From the NCBI GenBank assembly GCA_019055375.1, contig JAHQIW010000508.1, positions 1 to 64,000 of the forward strand: a stretch of 64,000 nucleotides of DNA, given 5' to 3'. The stretch comes from Parelaphostrongylus tenuis (taxonomy: Eukaryota > Nematoda > Chromadorea > Rhabditida > Metastrongylidae). Shown piece by piece: positions 34,336-45,699 of the stretch. Below the pieces are notes generated by a model. The model was not told where the DNA came from. It was given only the letters and a program-made list of their open reading frames with translations, and did not search any database. Position numbers and translations under genes: made by a program. Within the stretch, counting starts at the first letter, position 1; each line of letters opens with the position of its first letter.

Positions 34336-35826
34336 CCACGAAGCAAACAGGGCAAAATTATTGCGGGCCTAGTCGGAGAACTGCCAGCAGCATTTTGTAA
34401 ATAATGCAATTCTTTGCTTCAAACACTACATCACTTTTAACTCCAATGAGACTTGTATGGTGAGATAAATGGCCCTCAAGAGCCGATACCTGACTTACCG
34501 TTTGCCGCACAGTTATTTTTTATATCTGGAAATAAATACTACTGCTATGCAATGAAGAAAATGTCGGAATCGCATTTAATGCGATTCTCATTCATGCAAA
34601 GAAACAACGCCTGCTCAAAAGCTATATCCTAAGTAAAAGTTTTTGGACTACTCCGAAAACATAAGGGAGTGAAGGTGACGTGGTGGTTTATCACAAGAAA
34701 ACAACGCTTCGAACTTTTCAGATAACCTTTCAAAACATCTGCAGAAATGAGATGAAGCATGGAAGAGTATTTAAGCGTTACGCAATTGAAATGAGATCCC
34801 ACTAAACAAAATGTAAAATAACAAATTTTGCTTTGCTCGCACAACGCTTAAAAATTGCCAAAAATTGAGGGTGAATCCATGAGCATCCAGCTGATGAGAA
34901 ACTTGAAGCGTTTAAGAAGGTGTGCAAGGATGGTCTCGCTCAGCGTCACATCACTTGCGCTCTTAACAATGTCTGCTGTGCTTTCCAATCTGATACATTC
35001 AAAGTTTCATCAAAGTGTAGGCCTCCTGCTGTTGCCCTTCTGAAAAAAATTCCGACACGATTTTTTTTTTGCTTTCTCACAATGCAGCAATTTTGATGGC
35101 ATCACAATGGACACTTCTCTCTGAATCTTACGATAAGATACTTTTCATGAGGATTCTTAATCTGCCTATCTTTTCACCTCTCCGTCGACAAAAGATACTT
35201 CATAGGCATACCAAATGAAATAAGCCGGTTATGACATCAAAGCATAACCACTGAAAAGTCTCTTCTTAGAAGTTTGCCACCATAGACGTTGGGCAGCGAG
35301 AATCATACTTCGTTTTTGCCCATTAATCTTTACTCCTACAGATTTCCTTTGAGAACAGCATTTCAATATCGGCTCAAAATCGATAGCAAATATTCTATTC
35401 ATAGGAAAATCGGCGTTTTATGCCGCACGTCAAAATGAGATTTTGGGAACTGGTTTAGTTTTTTCCACCTCAGAAACCGCCGCATTCAGTGACTTTCTGT
35501 TCGAGCTTTTCAGCGTAGCTCACTATCATTTAACATTTTACATGCGCATACTAGTCACTAAAATTTTTCTGTGCTTCAGAATCGCAGAATCGTTCATAAA
35601 ACATTCTTCGAGAATGTATTGAATCAGAGCGAGCCAGGAGGCTCTTTAAAAAGTCGAAGTTCCAAGGCGACGTTACGTACACATGAGTGCCGTGGTGTGA
35701 AGTTCGTCGTTTCCTTGTGTCTGATGATATGCAGATAATAGAAATTTATTTTCCGTCAAGTCTATATTATTTTTCAGAACTGAAGGAGACAAAAATGAAC
35801 GTGGCTAGTCTTTCGACCTCTGGCCC
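34336..35826. other. Spacer of inverted repeat 2
   Basis: About 1.5 kb of unique sequence between the arms. A segment at about 35.41-35.49 kb resembles the conserved upstream block of the gene family (GCCGCACGTCAAAATGAGA, then CCGCATTCAGTGA). No transposase is seen. Confidence 0.4.
34875..35096 (+). other. Unexplained cysteine-containing open frame
   Basis: A 73-codon frame without an ATG, bounded by TGA upstream and downstream, contains ADEKLEAFKKVCKDGLAQRH, then ITCALNNVCCAFQSDTFKVS, then KCRPPAVALL. The composition and regular cysteines look like an exon of a small secreted protein. I cannot name a family, there is no convincing acceptor, and the last codons run into poly(T). It may be a lone decayed exon. 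Confidence 0.2.
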
Positions 35827-36595
35827 ATGACAAATCAAAAGCACCTTCAGCGTTGTATAATCATCGGCCCTGTTATGTGTTCTTTATTGACGTTAAATGA
35901 CGCTGATCAAGAGCATCCGTGTTCTAACAATTTCAGATGGTTCTATTCGCATTGTTGAGCACGCAAAGTCTGGCTACAATATCCACCGTGCACGTTCAAT
36001 ACAACACTGCACAGTGTCAGTCCGGAACTATTCTTTCAGACTACTACTACGGAAGCTTTAAAACTTTTTAGGACGATTTTGTGTGGACTACCATCACATA
36101 CATCGTGGATTTCATATTTCCACTATCATTTAGAAAGTTGCCCACTAAGTTTTTCTAGCTGACTCTACAACGGAATAAGATTATTGCAATGAAATTCAGT
36201 AATTTGTTTAGAAAACACCTCATCTAATCCATCAAGATCTAGACATATATGAAATACTTTGAAAAATTGGCAAAGGGCTGAGTACATACGCTTAAAATAA
36301 AGCTAGATGAGCATGCACGAGGTCTAATCAGTGTATAAAAATCTATGTTTGAACTGTTAAATACGCTCTCTATTTATTCAGATTGTTTAACACTGCTTTT
36401 ATGAGGGTTTGCTTAATAAAAAGAAACGTCAATAATTCAAAATTTCGCTAAAGTCCAGGAAAGAAAACTCATCCTAAGTTGTGTAAGGTGAGATATTTCC
36501 ATCTGGAATATAATATTTAGGATCAATTCGGTCACCCGACAGGCACGAAGAAGAGATTTGTTTCACGCATTAATCTTCCATAAAAATGTTAGTCA
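35827..36595 (-). repeat. Large inverted repeat 2, right arm
   Basis: Partner of 33549-34335. Its outer end overlaps the left terminus of the foldback element that follows. Confidence 0.85.
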
Positions 36596-37390
36596 TCAAC
36601 TGAAAGCTTAAATGTCGCGGAAGTGGTGTAAATATCTGTTTTCCAGAAAGGTTTTTTGTAGCACTACAGCTCTCAAAATGAAATCACGATTCACACCCTT
36701 CAAGTGTTTCTATTTTTATTGAGCTTATAGTTCTGTGAAAAGCGCGAAAAGCATCGAACATGTAGGGGGAATTTTTAGTATCAGAGCCATGATTATATCT
36801 GAAATGTCTTTCAAAGCGGAGACAAATTCCGAATTCAATTGCAAAAATTATCCTCTACGTTTGTGTGCGCATACGTAATCGACTGATCGCGTATAGATTC
36901 ACCGATAACACCTTCACCCTAGCTAACAAGCAATGCACAGCTTGTGTGAAACGCAATCCTACACTGCGGTGAAACTGTTTTCAAAAAATAAGCCTAGCGT
37001 TGAATTACTATCGAATGGTTGTTTATGATCTGAGAAAAGAGTCCTGTACAGCGAGAAACATGCGTGTGTGAAACAAAATACATTTCTTTTTTGCTATAGC
37101 TCTGTTAAGAAAGCTTTTTGAAAAGCATATACATTTTTGAATTTCAGAAGATTTAAGCAACCTAAAGGCTGCTAACAGTCCTCAGGAAAGAATTTTGTCC
37201 AGAGAAATGTAAGCGAAATAATGAAAGTACACGGTGTGGGTGAAACACTATGTTATTTTGAACACTACATTGCTATACAAGATGCCTTTTGAAAGACAAG
37301 TATGTGCTGCAGTTTCCTGAGATTTGAGCTCTTGAATGACTGCTAATACTCTTATGAAAAATTCTTGTAGCCAAATCGATCGTTTCCTTT
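36550..37390. repeat. Foldback element
   Basis: Left terminus (a CCATAAAAATGTTAGTCATC segment, a GAAAGCTTAAAT segment) is complementary in order to the right terminus (a TTTGAGCTCTTGAATGACTGCTAATACTC... segment, split here as TTTGAGCTCTTGAATGAC and GCTAATACTCTTATG). Same family as 16.20-17.03 and 40.03-40.72 kb. Interior has no coding frame. Confidence 0.6.
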
Positions 37391-37429
37391 CCCCTGCCGG
37401 ATAACCGATTGGAATCACATTTGTTTTTT

Positions 37430-40030
37430 CTTTTCTCGGCTTTCGTGATCAGTCGAAAACTTGAGATAGTCTTGATACAGAAGTGTTTCTGACGAAAATT
37501 CGATACTACGTTCTACCAATGGAAAGCCGAATAGGTTTCAAGTTTGGAGCTTTTTCCACTTCAGAGAAGATTTTATTGTATCCTGTAGCAAAGTTTTGAT
37601 TCTGAGCAAACTAAGTCTTCATGAAAGGATTGGATGATACTGAATGGAACTTAAAACTTACTTTTAATGAAAAAACGCCTACGTAATCTAATGTTCTTCA
37701 CTTCTAATTGCGACTTTTGTGTTGCTATTGCTATTTTATTGCGAAAGCAGTCGCACTTAATGAAGTGTGCTCGTGTTCTCCTGCATTTCTTAAACCAAAT
37801 ATCTTTCTTTTACTAGTCTATGAATAACCATCCGATGGCTTGAAGAATGTTGATTTCAACACTTAGCTTGGTATAAAAAATGCATCCATACTTTGTTCTA
37901 GCATCGAAAATAATAAGGCGATTGTTTTCGGCGTTGCTTCAACTTCGCAAAAGAGTTACTAGTATGATTTACACAAATTTGAATTCTAAGTAAAATCGAC
38001 GCTACAGAAAGGACTAATTTTAGAGAGTTTCTTATACAAATATTTTTGGCAGGAAGACTTCCACATATTTCAAGCATTTTTTCTTTTCCATACGAAAGCC
38101 ACATAAATGAGAAAAGTACACACTTACTGTTCTTCTTCCATTATTCTTTCGATGTTATTGTAAAACTCTCTATATGGCCCGTAAGAATATTTGAAACGTG
38201 TCGAGGTCATTACGTCAGAGCCATACGCGTTGCGAATATATCGCCTCTTTCATAAGCGCGCTCATCACTGAACCCGACATTATAGCAGGGATGTAAAAAC
38301 ATATGTGGTGATGGCACATGTTATTGTGTTATTACCACTTTTTCAGTCTATAGACTGCGGCTGGTAGTTACAAACTGATCCATCTCGATGAGATGGATAT
38401 TGTATTTATGGATATTTTGGATACAAAACTGTTATTCTTCTATATATTTCTTGCAATGTACGACTTTTGAGGAGAATTATATGGAGCGCTTTCTAATGCG
38501 TAGTAGGGTAACTTTGATAAAGTTTGCATCCTTCATTTTGAGGAGTATTTCTTCAGAAACCTTTGCCCACACTTAGCAGCTAGTACTACAGGTTTTTTTC
38601 AATAGATCATTAGTAGTTATTCGATAACCAAAGAAGTAGAGAATTTGGATGAACCGCATTTATCTAGCTAGCTCGCTCTTTGAAATTCAAGCAGATATTG
38701 CTATCAGTCGCATAGTAAAGTATAGAAAATGGAAGAATTCGCCGTCACAAAATGAAACATATAATCGAGGAGATCTCTGAAAGTATATTAAGGAGGAAGA
38801 GAGCCCTTTCAGTGGGAAAGCAATAGCGTTAGGGAATTAGCATATTTCCAACACATACAGCGCAATCCTGTCGCCTATCTTGTGAGAGTAATAGACTGTC
38901 ATTTTCTGATCGTCATTCTTTGAAGCACCATAGAAATCTTTCTGTTTTACAGTTGATTTCCAACATCGCATGTTTGGTTTGCGATGGTAGATCGGTCTCT
39001 TGCACTTGGGCATTACGTCGTCTTGAAGGTGTCCCCGATGTTATCAAGGAGTAGGGTAGGATTCTGAGCCACGATGCCCTCATTTATGACTACAATCGAA
39101 GCTGGCGTCTCAAGACAGTGAATGCCACGTGACTGAATACTGAAAAGTCCGTGTACGTCTTTGGAGATAGATGACGATTCGAAATTACACTTTGCTCTTG
39201 TTTTGAGACCTTTTGGTATAAAACATCATCTTAGCATACCCTTCCTCACAACTTCTACGATGAGCAGCTATACAATAGTCTGCAAGATTTGACCTTTCTT
39301 GAAAAACTTCTTGGTGAAAGTGGAGGGCAATACCCATGGAGGCAGTTCGGTGAACCAGGAGGTGACTGATGTACTGATGGACCTCAAAACTACCTGCACG
39401 TGCCTAGCTGAAGCTATTTGAAGAGGGTGAACTGGGCAAGTTTCAGGAATTCATCTTGAAGGTATATTGAACTAAAAGGAAATCGACAAGGCGCGTGAAC
39501 TTAGTGTGCATAATAAGTGACGAAGATTGTAACGATATTCATAGCTGAGTATAAGTGGAACAAAATATTACCACCCATAGCGCACTGGAACGAAGTCACC
39601 TTTACAACTATAAGTGATCTCAACTCCTGAAGTACCCCTACTAATGAGAAGCTATTCCGAGTCAGAGTTGTCGATGAAGTGGCATGCATCAATATATCGG
39701 CGACCTTCTCGTGTGCCATTGCTGCCCACAGACTTGCTCATCCAGCTGTTTCATAGCCTCATATGGGTACCATATACCCTATACCACATAAAAACATGAA
39801 ATAAAGGATAAAACATTGCTACAGAGTTTTCTATTAGGTCTCCAATTAAGTTTAAGAACTTGATCCACAAAATGAAATTTTTCCCACAAAAACAAACTTT
39901 TTTATCTACTTTGTGTTTCCTATTACCTTTTACATATTTATCTACTTATTTTATTTCACCTACTTTTGATTACTTAAGAGATTGATTTTTTGATTTTTCT
40001 GGATAAAGTTCGGATACTTAGTTGGAGGCC
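37430..40030. other. No recognisable gene
   Basis: Short open frames only. A GC-balanced stretch at about 38.95-39.72 kb has slightly coding-like texture (for example a LEKLLGESGGQ-type reading near 39.3 kb) but contains frequent stops and no motif I recognise. Confidence 0.35.
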
Positions 40031-40034
40031 TATT

Positions 40035-40720
40035 GAAAAACCTATCTCATTTGCTGGAGAGGAACTTTTCATAGGAGTGTTAGCAACTATGTGAAAGCAG
40101 CCACTCAAAGCTGCAGCACCATGTTACCGGCTTTTCAAGACACTTCTTTATGACGCTGTAGCATCCAGATCAAGAATTATGTTCCAAACTCGCTTTCGCC
40201 ACCATTTTTAGCACACACATAACTCGCTGAAAGCTGAAAAGCATATCACCGCGTGAAGAAATTTTTGTAGTATCTATCTCATTCGTTTTATCTAGAGTCT
40301 TCTTCAAAGCGGAGGAGAAATTCCTAATTGAATAACAATATATCGATCGTCCACGCTTCGCCCCTTACCTGCCACGCTCAAGCACAAATCAGAAGACCAG
40401 AGGAGATTAAGAGATCAAAAGAGCTTTTTGGTGACAAGTATATTTTTGATTTCCTTGAAACTTGTGCTAGTTTGAGTGCTAGCACTTTAAGGAGGGCGTT
40501 TTGTGTAGCGAAATATAAGCGAAGTAAGAGAAAAAAGCTTCTGGTTTCAAGAACATGATATTATTTTGAATGTTACAACTTTGAAAAAGGTGTGAAAAAT
40601 AGTACCGCCGTAGAACAGTAGCCTTAGATCTCAGTTTTTGAATATTTGGTAACATTCTTGTAAATTCCTTTACAGCGAATGAGATCGTTTTTTATTTGCT
40701 CCCTCCTGATCGAATAAATC
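40035..40720. repeat. Foldback element
   Basis: Termini of about 180 bases (40035-40215 and 40545-40720) are inverted copies: CATTTGCTGGAGAGGAA, AGTGTTAGCAAC, a GGCTTTTCAAGACACTTC segment and a GACGCTGTAGCATC segment on the left match the complement of the right end. The 330-base interior has no plausible transposase. Confidence 0.6.
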
Positions 40721-40724
40721 CTTT

Positions 40725-41395
40725 CATTTTTTTTCTCCTATTAGTTCCTTTATGATTGCTAGTTTTTCAACATTTTCGGAAAACATAAGCAAAGACATCG
40801 TAGCAATATTTTAAGCCTTTTCGAAATAGATACGTTACGTTTTGTTTGTTGTAGCTTTCGGCGGTGGTGTATCACCACCACTCGTCTCCTACGATGGAGA
40901 TGAAGCGTCGGACAGTAGACGGAAGTCTTGATTGACTGCGTACCTACAGTTGGTGCCTAAGAACTGGTAGATACATACAGAATTTTTCACATTTTTAGAG
41001 TGATATTATTCTAATCCTCGTCTCTATCATGTTAGGCGAGTACTCTGACGATGGCATACCGCCGAAATGTACGTAAGCTTCGAACGTAAAGCAATGTAGC
41101 TGTCTCCATCAAGCTTGAACCATTGAACAGAGCATATACTGACTGTTTTAAAAGCGGTGCTATAAGTGGAAAGTAAGTGGAAAGTAATACATAAGAAGAA
41201 AATTCTTTACGAAATTTTTTATTAGTAAATTTTCAGTTGCATTCTAAGAAAGCACTAAACTTAATTTGGGCGCATGTACGCTTCAATGTGATATGCAACA
41301 TCACTCCGACTTAGTAACAGGCTTGCGATCTTGCTGTTTATTGCTGCTGTCATGCTACAACAAAGTGAAAATGTTTGTCTCTAACGATCATAATT
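40725..41395. other. No recognisable gene
   Basis: Region downstream of copy D on the minus strand. Nothing supported. Confidence 0.4.
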
Positions 41396-41400
41396 CAATT

Positions 41401-42942
41401 TCAGTTCCTCATGACACTGGCTGATGCCGAGAAGAAATGAGATCTTAATGGACCCAATGCTAACATTTGAACTGCTCTGTTCACTACACTTTGCCACATC
41501 GATGTCGACCAATTCGCTATGATAATGTTTCTGGTCTTTACAGATACTTTTTCTAGGAAGCAACTTTTGAAAAAGGAATGCAGTTCAAACCGAGAGGATT
41601 CCTGAGATGGAGGTGCGATTGTCGGGAACAGACAATACCATCGCATTGTTAGGTACTGGAGCACACATTCCTGCGGCATCCATCGTACAAGCACAAATTC
41701 CCGCTTACCGTGTTTCCAACAATAATACATTTATGCTCCATCATCATCACTACAAAAAATTATGAATTTTCAAAAGGCGAAGTCTTATGTCACAATAAAA
41801 ATTGCATGCCAGGAACAGTCTTAAGAACTAATTTGCTTACCTATTTCGAACTCTTTCAAACCATTACCTTCCATTGAATACCATGTTATTTCTCAATAAA
41901 AGATATACGTGAACCCATACAAAAAATGTAATTGGTTTCAGAGGTCCCAATTTCAGTGCTATTCTCATGTCTTCCTTGCATATTTTGATACTTTCTACTA
42001 TCTCTTCAATGATTATTGCTTTTAGGCAACAGCAAAAAAAGTCCGAAAGCTATATTTCTTCTGGAGATCCTTCGAATTAATGTTGAAAAACAAAGAATCA
42101 CCCGTATCCATCTCACGATTAAGTACATCACCCTGGCATACCATTGGTTCATATGTGATGTTGACCGCAAGTTTATCCAAAATATTGGAAATTACGACAT
42201 CAGGTAGCAATGCACTACGATCTTGGTTTTCCAGAACATCAAAGACCTAAAAATCAAAGTAGTTCAGTGGTTTGAAGAGCTTATTTGACGATCCCGTCAG
42301 TCGGATTATGTGAACTGATAAAAGCCATGGACACATTACAAATTCAAAGTGTCTCAAAATTGAACTCCCTACGACTCCTCAAAATACTCGAAAGAACAAT
42401 TTTGAAATCAAAAAGTTGAACACCTACAGTTTGCATTACAAGACGTGATACAAATCTTTCAGCTCCGCTCCTGCTAGCCGCAATACCAGGAACTCGAGCA
42501 GAACCTTCGGGTTTCCCAGTGTAAACTATGTTAACAGGTAAGGTGAAGCCACTAACAGTGAATCTTCTTGCACTTACTGGAACTCCGTTTCGTGATTTTC
42601 ATCGCAAAAAGTTAGAAACTGAAATGAACATCTTTTCTTAATGATCTCCATCTCTATGGTCTAATACGATCTTCTAAGTCTTTATTGCTCCTAGCTTAAT
42701 TCAAAATAGCTCCATTTAATGGCTTAAATTACGACATTTTCAAGTATTGACAAATCCTTAGCTACAATCAGTCTAATAGTGGCCATGAGCCTCCATTTAA
42801 GAATATTAATATCTGTGTTGGCATAATAATCTCTTGTCCGTTACCTTGACCTGCAGGCATCACACCACATCCAAAACACTGTAGTGATTGCGTCTATCAA
42901 CAGAATCATAAAGGATCCAGTCAAAAGTTTTGCCATGTTCAT
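41401..42942 (-). CDS. Secreted-protein family copy D, nearly intact five-exon gene
   Basis: Exons on the minus strand: 42942-42845, 42576-42428, 42246-42102, 41749-41591 and 41535-41401. All introns have GT donors and AG acceptors (sizes 268, 181, 352 and 55 bases). The product would be about 227 residues: a hydrophobic signal peptide MNMAKLLTGSFMILLIDA, GCGVMPAGQ, RRFTVSGFTLPVNIVYTGKP to RLVMQT, a block opening VFDVLE with LLPDVVISNILDKLAVNITY, KCIIVGNTVSG to SISGILS, and RNIIIANWSTSMWQSVVNRA ending SASASVMRN. Cysteines in the mature part suggest disulfides. Two one-base gains break the frame, TTTT for TTT before GCGV in exon 1 and GGG for GG after VSG in exon 4; no in-frame stop occurs otherwise. 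It is the best candidate for a working family member. Function unknown; I believe related proteins occur in other rhabditid nematodes but cannot cite one. Confidence 0.7.
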
Positions 42943-43257
42943 TTCGTCTTCTAAAAAATTGCGTAAAAATTGCAGACTCAACCTAGATATTTTAAAACTC
43001 TTTCTATCGGATCACTCACAAAGCACCAATGGATTCGACAGTGACTACTCAACAGTGGATGACGCTGCCCTGGCAGCTTTTGATGTTTCCAAGAGTTTTA
43101 GGAGTTTATAACTAGCTTATTTCAGAGCAAAATCATTCAATGATTGCACGTATGTGACTAACTCTACTCATTCAAAACAGCAGAATTGGTAACAAAGTGA
43201 TATACATGCCCATTGTTGAATGACAATAACAAGGAGTTGTGTGGAAAGGTGGAAAAA

Positions 43258-43345
43258 TCAGTGAATGCGCCATTTTCTCAAGTGCGACTGTTTGCATTTG
43301 GTTCTCGCCTTCTCATTTCTAATGCTGACGCAATTTCCCAAACTA
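43258..43345 (-). promoter_or_regulatory. Conserved upstream block of copy D
   Basis: On the minus strand it reads a GCATTAGAAATGAGAAGGCG segment followed by GAACCAAAT, then a GCGCATTCACTG segment. Equivalent blocks lie before copies A (12.26-12.36), F (46.10-46.19), B (51.64-51.70) and C (59.65-59.71 kb). It sits roughly 300-400 bases before the start codon here. Whether it is a regulatory element, an upstream exon or a repeat is undecided. Confidence 0.4.
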
Positions 43346-43349
43346 AAAA

Positions 43350-44330
43350 CATTCGTAATCGAAAATACATTAAGATTAGATGTGCTTTTTGAAGAGAAAA
43401 TGCGTAATAGCACATATCCATCGACAGAAAAAACAAACATCTTTAATTCGAATTGTTATTGACAAAAAAGCTTCAAGCAGAAGTCACGTGCTTAAGCATC
43501 AATTCTCATTAGCCTCTCACGTTTTGTGCACCTGTAATACCTTTGTTGAAAAGGTTAATCGATAGAGATATCAAGAACATCTACACTTTATTAAAGGAAT
43601 AGAGGGAACTGGTGAATGAGAGGTCATTGAGAATTTATCAGTATGTAGAAAGATATGGATGCTGAGTCAGATATAGTCCAAGAAAAGCACTGTATTCAAG
43701 CATTGAGTGTTATTAGAAGGCAAAAGATTCTAATGTCTATCAAATTTGCCACATATTAGGACAAGAAACGAAAGTAAAACCTGTTGAGTAAGATGTTCAT
43801 GAGCTGAGGCTTTTGCTCACCTCATCAAAATGTAAAAAGTCTTCTATCAATGCTGTCTTCATAGAAAGCCATGAATTTCACCACGATGCACAGAAAAAGC
43901 GAAATCTGTTGTTGTACTTGACGTCCCATGAAAGATTGTGAACTGTTGGAGAATGTTCTAATAGCTTGGGCATGCACTTATATACGGTCGTAGCACCATC
44001 GCTCGCTATTTGAGTTAACGACGTTACTGTAAAGTGATGTCTTAATGGACACCTTATGCACTGACTTCCTCAAGTGGCAAAGTCAATTCGCCACACTTAC
44101 ATAAACTTTGCTGGACCACGCTATTAGATTTATCGCATAACCATGATATTGCTATAGCGAAATGTAATTTCTTTCGCGCTCTGAAGCAGCATTCGTGGAA
44201 GAAGAAATTTACAGAAAACAACCTCACGTACCTATCTGGTCGCCAACCGAGGTGCAAGAAAAATGCTATGGCGGAACTGATGCTTTTTGAGGAAATCAGC
44301 TAAAACAAACTCAAAATTGTTATAACATAG
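43350..44330. other. No recognisable gene
   Basis: Upstream of copy D. Open frames are short and unlike any family I know. Confidence 0.35.
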
Positions 44331-44336
44331 AACTGA

Positions 44337-44560
44337 ACGTTTCGGAGGTTCGTCCTCCTCATCAGTGACCCCCGCCCCACATTCAGCCCTGCATTGAAGC
44401 AAGGAGGGAGGCGTATGTGGTGATGGCACAGTGTACTATGACACTGTACCATCACCACCTCTCAGTCGATCATTGAAGCAAAATGCAGGGCTGAATGTGG
44501 GGCGGGGGTCACTGATGAGGAGGACGAACCTCCGAAACACCGGTGTATGACCCTGGGAGT
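44337..44560. repeat. Near-perfect inverted repeat of the GC-rich CACCGGTGT unit
   Basis: An arm of about 60 bases (44337-44400: CGGAGGTTCGTCCTCCTCATC, a CAGTGACCCCCGCCCCACATT segment, CAGCCCTGCATTGAAGC) is matched by its complement at about 44474-44545, with an 80-base loop. The loop carries GTGTACTATGACACTGTACC. Direct copies of the unit occur at 31.81-32.22 kb and a partial one at 10.25 kb. Confidence 0.8.
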
Positions 44561-44574
44561 ACCAACCCCTTTTT

Positions 44575-44960
44575 TGAGCTTAAATCATTCTTTTTTGGGA
44601 ATTATATTGAATGTTTGGGGGTTTCAAGAACAGTCGATCTTTTGATATAGAACTGAACGTTTGTTTCCACTCGGCGTTCATAGAGAAGTTTACGACAGAG
44701 CCTATGAATCTGCAACACTGACGGTGCTTTCGATTTGTCGTTCGCGAAACGAATGAAACACATTTATTGCGTTCCGAATTCGGACAATTCTTGCTAACAT
44801 AGCAATTGAAACAAAGTTTCTCTTTTTTCGACCACAAGTGTTTTGTTGTCACTGATAAGACCTGAAAGCTTTCCATTAGAACTTCCTACCTGCAGAACCC
44901 AAATAAAAGTTTTTCTTTGAAACAATAAGCCCTAACCATCGCTTCTATATAGTAATTCTG
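44575..44960 (+). repeat. Repeat block shared with the spacer of inverted repeat 1
   Basis: Collinear with about 10325-10690: ATTCTTTTTT then TTGAATGTTT, a ACAGTCGAT segment, CTGACGGTGCTTTCGATT, a ACAATTCTTG segment, CCTGCAGAACCC and a CCATCGCTTC segment. On the minus strand a 98-codon frame contains KLCFNCYVSKNCPNSERNKC, but the other copies have stops in that frame. Confidence 0.55.
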
Positions 44961-44964
44961 CGAA

Positions 44965-45690
44965 GCGACAATTGATTTGTTCTACTATGATCACCAACTG
45001 CTTGAGTACCAATGAGCGGTCGCTGGTAAAAATGAGCAACATAATTGACTGTAGCACCAAATAAGGCTAGCGGATGTTCTAAGTTTGTGTTGCTTTCGTA
45101 TAGAAGGATAGGTATTTTACTTTATAACATTGCTTTAAATGCTCTTGAAATACAGCAAAATCCAAATTTTCGGTTAGCAGTTCTAAACAAAAAAGTTTTT
45201 CGCTAAATCAGCTAAAATCTTATCACCATAGTGACTCTCTCCTGTGATTAGAAGAGCATATTATTGAGGAATAGGAAACCAATGAATGTCTACCACTTTG
45301 TTCAATTTCGTAATCCCAGAGAAATTTACTGTACCGAGTGTGTCAAACTGATCACCTATCAAAAGAAAACAGCATTTTGAGTTATTATTATTATTTGTTT
45401 TGAAACACTCGAAAAATTAGGGGTAGTACTGCAGAAATTTTCTACCCAATACTGCGCAATTTACGCAGTACATGGATCGAATGAGAATTTATTATAAAAA
45501 ATGTGTCATGAAAAACTTTTTTATGTTGCACGTCGCCGAGATTTCTGAAGGATTTGGTATCATTTCACAAAGATTAACCCTGATAAGAGTTATCAAACGT
45601 TCAAGATGGCGGCTCAGTTTGCCTTAGTTCAGTGTCACGTCAGTCGCACTTTTTACAGCGTCCACTTCAATTTCTCGTCTCAGTATTCTG
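44965..45690. other. No recognisable gene
   Basis: No supported feature. Confidence 0.4.
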
Positions 45691-45699
45691 CCACTTACA

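Noticed and set aside
38950..39720. Possible decayed gene between foldback elements
   Set aside because: Coding-like texture only; frequent stops and no motif I could name.
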